Below the pieces are notes generated by a model. It saw only the letters and a list, made by a program, of their open reading frames with translations. It ran no database searches and was not told where the DNA came from. The translations under genes were made by a program, and so were the position numbers. DNA of 64,000 bases from Butyrivibrio hungatei DSM 14810 (lineage in GTDB: Bacteria > Bacillota > Clostridia > Lachnospirales > Lachnospiraceae). Each line of letters begins with the position of its first letter. Position 1 is the first letter of the stretch. Location of the stretch: assembly GCF_900143205.1 (NCBI RefSeq), contig NZ_FRDH01000005.1, forward strand, positions 186,001 to 250,000, read 5' to 3'. Shown one piece after another: positions 61,978-64,000 of the stretch.

Positions 61978-63167
61978 TATGTTTTCTCGCGAAGTTTTTT
62001 ATCAAAGATAATGATAAGGTAAATCTACCTTCAGTAAGGCAAAGCTATGGCGTCTTAAGTGGCGCTACTGGCATTGCCTTTAATATTATATTGTTCCTGT
62101 CTAAATTCTTTGCAGGGTTAGTCAGTGGTTCTATTGCTATCATGGGTGATGCATTTAATAACTTGTCTGATGCGGCGTCTTCAGTGGTTACACTTGTTGG
62201 CTTCAAGCTTTCCGGTCAGGAAGCTGATGAAGACCATCCATTTGGTCATGGCAGAATAGAATATATTGCCGGACTGATCGTTTCTCTTTTTATTGTCATA
62301 ATGGGTGTTGAGCTCATTCATTCTTCCTTTGACAAGATATTCCATCCGGAAAAAATTGAATTTAATGCAACGATAGGTGTTATTCTGTTGTTTTCTATTT
62401 GTATAAAGCTGATCATGTTTCAAGGAAACATGCAGGCTTCAAAAAAAATAAGCAGCGCCGCGTTGAAAAATACTGCGATAGATAGTATTTCTGATGTTTT
62501 CACCACATCTATAGTTTTGATATGTGCCATCATCAATTACTACATGGGACTTAATATCGATGGCTTTGTAGGAATTGTAGTTGGACTTATTATTATCAAG
62601 GCTGGTATTGATGCAGCAAGGGATACCATAAGCCCTTTGCTTGGAGAACCACCTAGCAAGGAACTTGTAAATGAGATTATTACTACAGTCACTGCTCATG
62701 AAGGAATTCTTGGTGCTCATGACCTTGTGGTTCACAACTATGGACCAACCAGGATCTTCATGTCTTTGCATGTAGAAGTTCCTGCGGATAAAGATATTAT
62801 CGCTATTCATGACCTTATAGATGACATAGAAAATGAACTTCATCAGAAATATCATTGCACAGCAGTTATTCACATGGACCCTGTAGTAGTTAAGGATGAT
62901 GAGAGGGATCTTCTTAAGAGAAAGGTTAAGCATCTTATAAATGAGCTTGATCCAGATCTTAATTTCCATGATTTTAGACTTGTTCATTCTGGGGAAGAGG
63001 GCAAAAAGCTTACCTTCGATCTTGAGGTTCCATATAAGTATGACCTAAGTGATGATCATATTTTAGATTATCTAAAGGACCATATAAAGGGAATTGATTC
63101 TGAACTTGAGATAGAAGTTACTATCGACAAGGAGAAAAAGGAAAAGCAGGATAAGGCAAAAGCTTAA
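61974..63167 (+). CDS. Cation diffusion facilitator transporter, probably manganese type
   Basis: 397 residues: six membrane helices and a C-terminal cytoplasmic domain. Metal site A can be read from helix 2 (N62-N-L-S-D66 in GDAFNNLSD) and helix 5 (D170-S-I-S-D174). This N-D/D-D set is that of manganese exporters such as MntE rather than zinc exporters, which carry a histidine. The loop DHPFGHGRIEYIAG is conserved. The C-terminal domain is extended by a second ferredoxin-like-looking segment with a charged tail. ATGA overlap with thiN. Confidence 0.92.
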   Translation: MICFLAKFFIKDNDKVNLPSVRQSYGVLSGATGIAFNIILFLSKFFAGLVSGSIAIMGDAFNNLSDAASSVVTLVGFKLSGQEADEDHPFGHGRIEYIAGLIVSLFIVIMGVELIHSSFDKIFHPEKIEFNATIGVILLFSICIKLIMFQGNMQASKKISSAALKNTAIDSISDVFTTSIVLICAIINYYMGLNIDGFVGIVVGLIIIKAGIDAARDTISPLLGEPPSKELVNEIITTVTAHEGILGAHDLVVHNYGPTRIFMSLHVEVPADKDIIAIHDLIDDIENELHQKYHCTAVIHMDPVVVKDDERDLLKRKVKHLINELDPDLNFHDFRLVHSGEEGKKLTFDLEVPYKYDLSDDHILDYLKDHIKGIDSELEIEVTIDKEKKEKQDKAKA

Positions 63168-63185
63168 GGCGCAAAAGGAGAGTAT

Positions 63186-64000
63186 ATGTCGGGACTAAAG
63201 AAATTAAAGCAGATTTACTTTGATATCATCAAAGAGCATAAGTTTTCCTTTGTCACTGTTTTATTGGCGTTTGTCATTGCTACAGTCTTGTATGGTTATG
63301 GACACTCGAATTATGATTCTTATTCTATTTTTCTATCTACGTTCCTTATTTTTTCAGCTTTTGGAATAGTTTTATGTGAGACAATACATAAGTTTAAAAA
63401 GGCTTATGATCCTGAGTACGGGAATAAGAAGAAAAAATATATTATCTTATATACAACTATTTTAGTTGTGTCTATTGGTATTTCTCTTGCAAATACTCTT
63501 TGCAATAATATCATCGAAAATGAAGTTATAAGAGAGATTTCTGAGGATTATTGCCTGTTTTATATAATAAGCGCGGTCTTACTTTCTATATATTTCTTTT
63601 ATAAAAAAAGCGGTGAAAAATTTGAAACATATATTGCTAAAGCTTTTTGCAGCATGGTAAAGGCTCAGGTTGTTTACATGATCCTGGCAATTGGCTTTCT
63701 TATTCTTATCGGGATTGTCGATTCTCTTTTATTTGATTCCTATGAGATTTATCTGATTGAAAGAGTTGAGCTCATGTTAGTTGGGCTTGTTGAGTTTCCA
63801 TGTCTTTTAGCAGGCTTTTCTAAGACTTCTGAAGAACTTGATAAATTCTGCAAAGCACTTTTTTCGTATGTGTTCATGGCTCTTTTAGGTATTGCATATG
63901 TGATCATTTATGCTTATATCATTAAGATCGTCGTTACATGGACATTCCCATCAAATGAGGTGTTCTCGATCCTTACAGGACTCTTTGTATGTTCTGTTTC
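63186..64000 (+). CDS. DUF4153 domain membrane protein, 5' part (3' end outside window)
   Basis: At least 271 residues; the frame is open to the window end. Starts at ATG 63186 with GGAGAG upstream, 18 bases after the CDF gene. Six to seven hydrophobic helices are visible. The segment FSYVFMALLGIAYVIIYAYIIKI followed by a W-x-F-P turn is typical of DUF4153 proteins. Function unknown. Confidence 0.8.
   Translation, partial: MSGLKKLKQIYFDIIKEHKFSFVTVLLAFVIATVLYGYGHSNYDSYSIFLSTFLIFSAFGIVLCETIHKFKKAYDPEYGNKKKKYIILYTTILVVSIGISLANTLCNNIIENEVIREISEDYCLFYIISAVLLSIYFFYKKSGEKFETYIAKAFCSMVKAQVVYMILAIGFLILIGIVDSLLFDSYEIYLIERVELMLVGLVEFPCLLAGFSKTSEELDKFCKALFSYVFMALLGIAYVIIYAYIIKIVVTWTFPSNEVFSILTGLFVCSV

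Noticed and set aside
62439..62987. A 182-codon minus-strand reading frame
   Set aside because: It is the antisense of the CDF transporter gene, and its composition is not protein-like.
1..64000. Insertion sequences, prophage or integrated plasmid
   Set aside because: No transposase, integrase, phage structural or conjugation gene was seen; neighbouring genes are all chromosomal housekeeping types.

Overview
The window looks like chromosome from a low-to-moderate G+C (roughly 40% by eye) anaerobic Firmicute, most likely a Lachnospiraceae of the Butyrivibrio/Pseudobutyrivibrio kind. This is inferred from gene content and protein style: yicC-remA-gmk-rpoZ-rimO-pgsA order, ruvAB, zapA, GerW/YtfJ with a DUF2953 protein, a DUF711 protein next to its ACT partner, heterodimeric ABC exporter, GH51 arabinofuranosidase, and a large InlB-repeat surface protein ending in VLGARR motifs. 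Nearly all genes are on the + strand and tightly packed. I see no IS element, prophage, CRISPR array or rRNA; there is one tRNA, Leu(CAA).

Layout. 1-5.6 kb: the 3' part of a YfhO-like membrane protein, leuCD, a CsbB/GtrB-like GT2 and an Mrp ATPase. 5.7-10.4 kb: AI-2E permease, ilvE, ruvAB, zapA. 10.4-15.5 kb: U32 peptidase, SEDS protein and its partner penicillin-binding protein, meeting a convergent HD-GYP gene stop to stop. 16.6-19 kb: small conserved protein, DUF2953, GerW, and a coiled-coil J-domain protein. 19.1-22.7 kb: recA with SOS boxes, recX and rny. 22.7-28.6 kb: DtxR-type regulator, a cluster of palindromes, and a 1708-residue surface protein. 28.7-35.8 kb: rRNA methyltransferase, ABC exporter pair, CBS-type pyrophosphatase, orphan protein. 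35.8-36.6 kb: tRNA-Leu and a Nudix gene on the minus strand. 36.8-41.4 kb: second HD-GYP protein, a glycosyltransferase-like protein coupled to a GPH sugar symporter, and a zf-HC2 protein. 41.4-49 kb: polA, coaE, an FtsA-like protein, a YycJ-type hydrolase, ACT and DUF711 proteins. 49.1-53.1 kb: yicC-remA-gmk-rpoZ-rimO-pgsA. 53.2-59 kb: DEAD-box helicase, K+ channel, HAD phosphatase, arabinofuranosidase. 59-64 kb: RpiB-type isomerase (minus), TPR protein, thiN, CDF transporter and a DUF4153 protein cut by the window end.

Most of the window is housekeeping: DNA repair, translation/RNA metabolism, cell wall and division, branched-chain amino acids. The points most worth a second look are: a DNA polymerase I that keeps only a vestige of its 5'-nuclease domain and appears to have lost proofreading residues; an HD-GYP protein whose HD histidine is a tyrosine; a Nudix protein with an insertion in its Nudix box; an FtsA-like protein with a long, repetitive C-terminal extension; a YfhO/CsbB-type pair flanking leuCD; a paired glycosyltransferase-like protein and sugar symporter with a structured leader; and a nested palindromic element at 23200-23340. 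I did not find a gene cluster that I can defend as a wholly new system.
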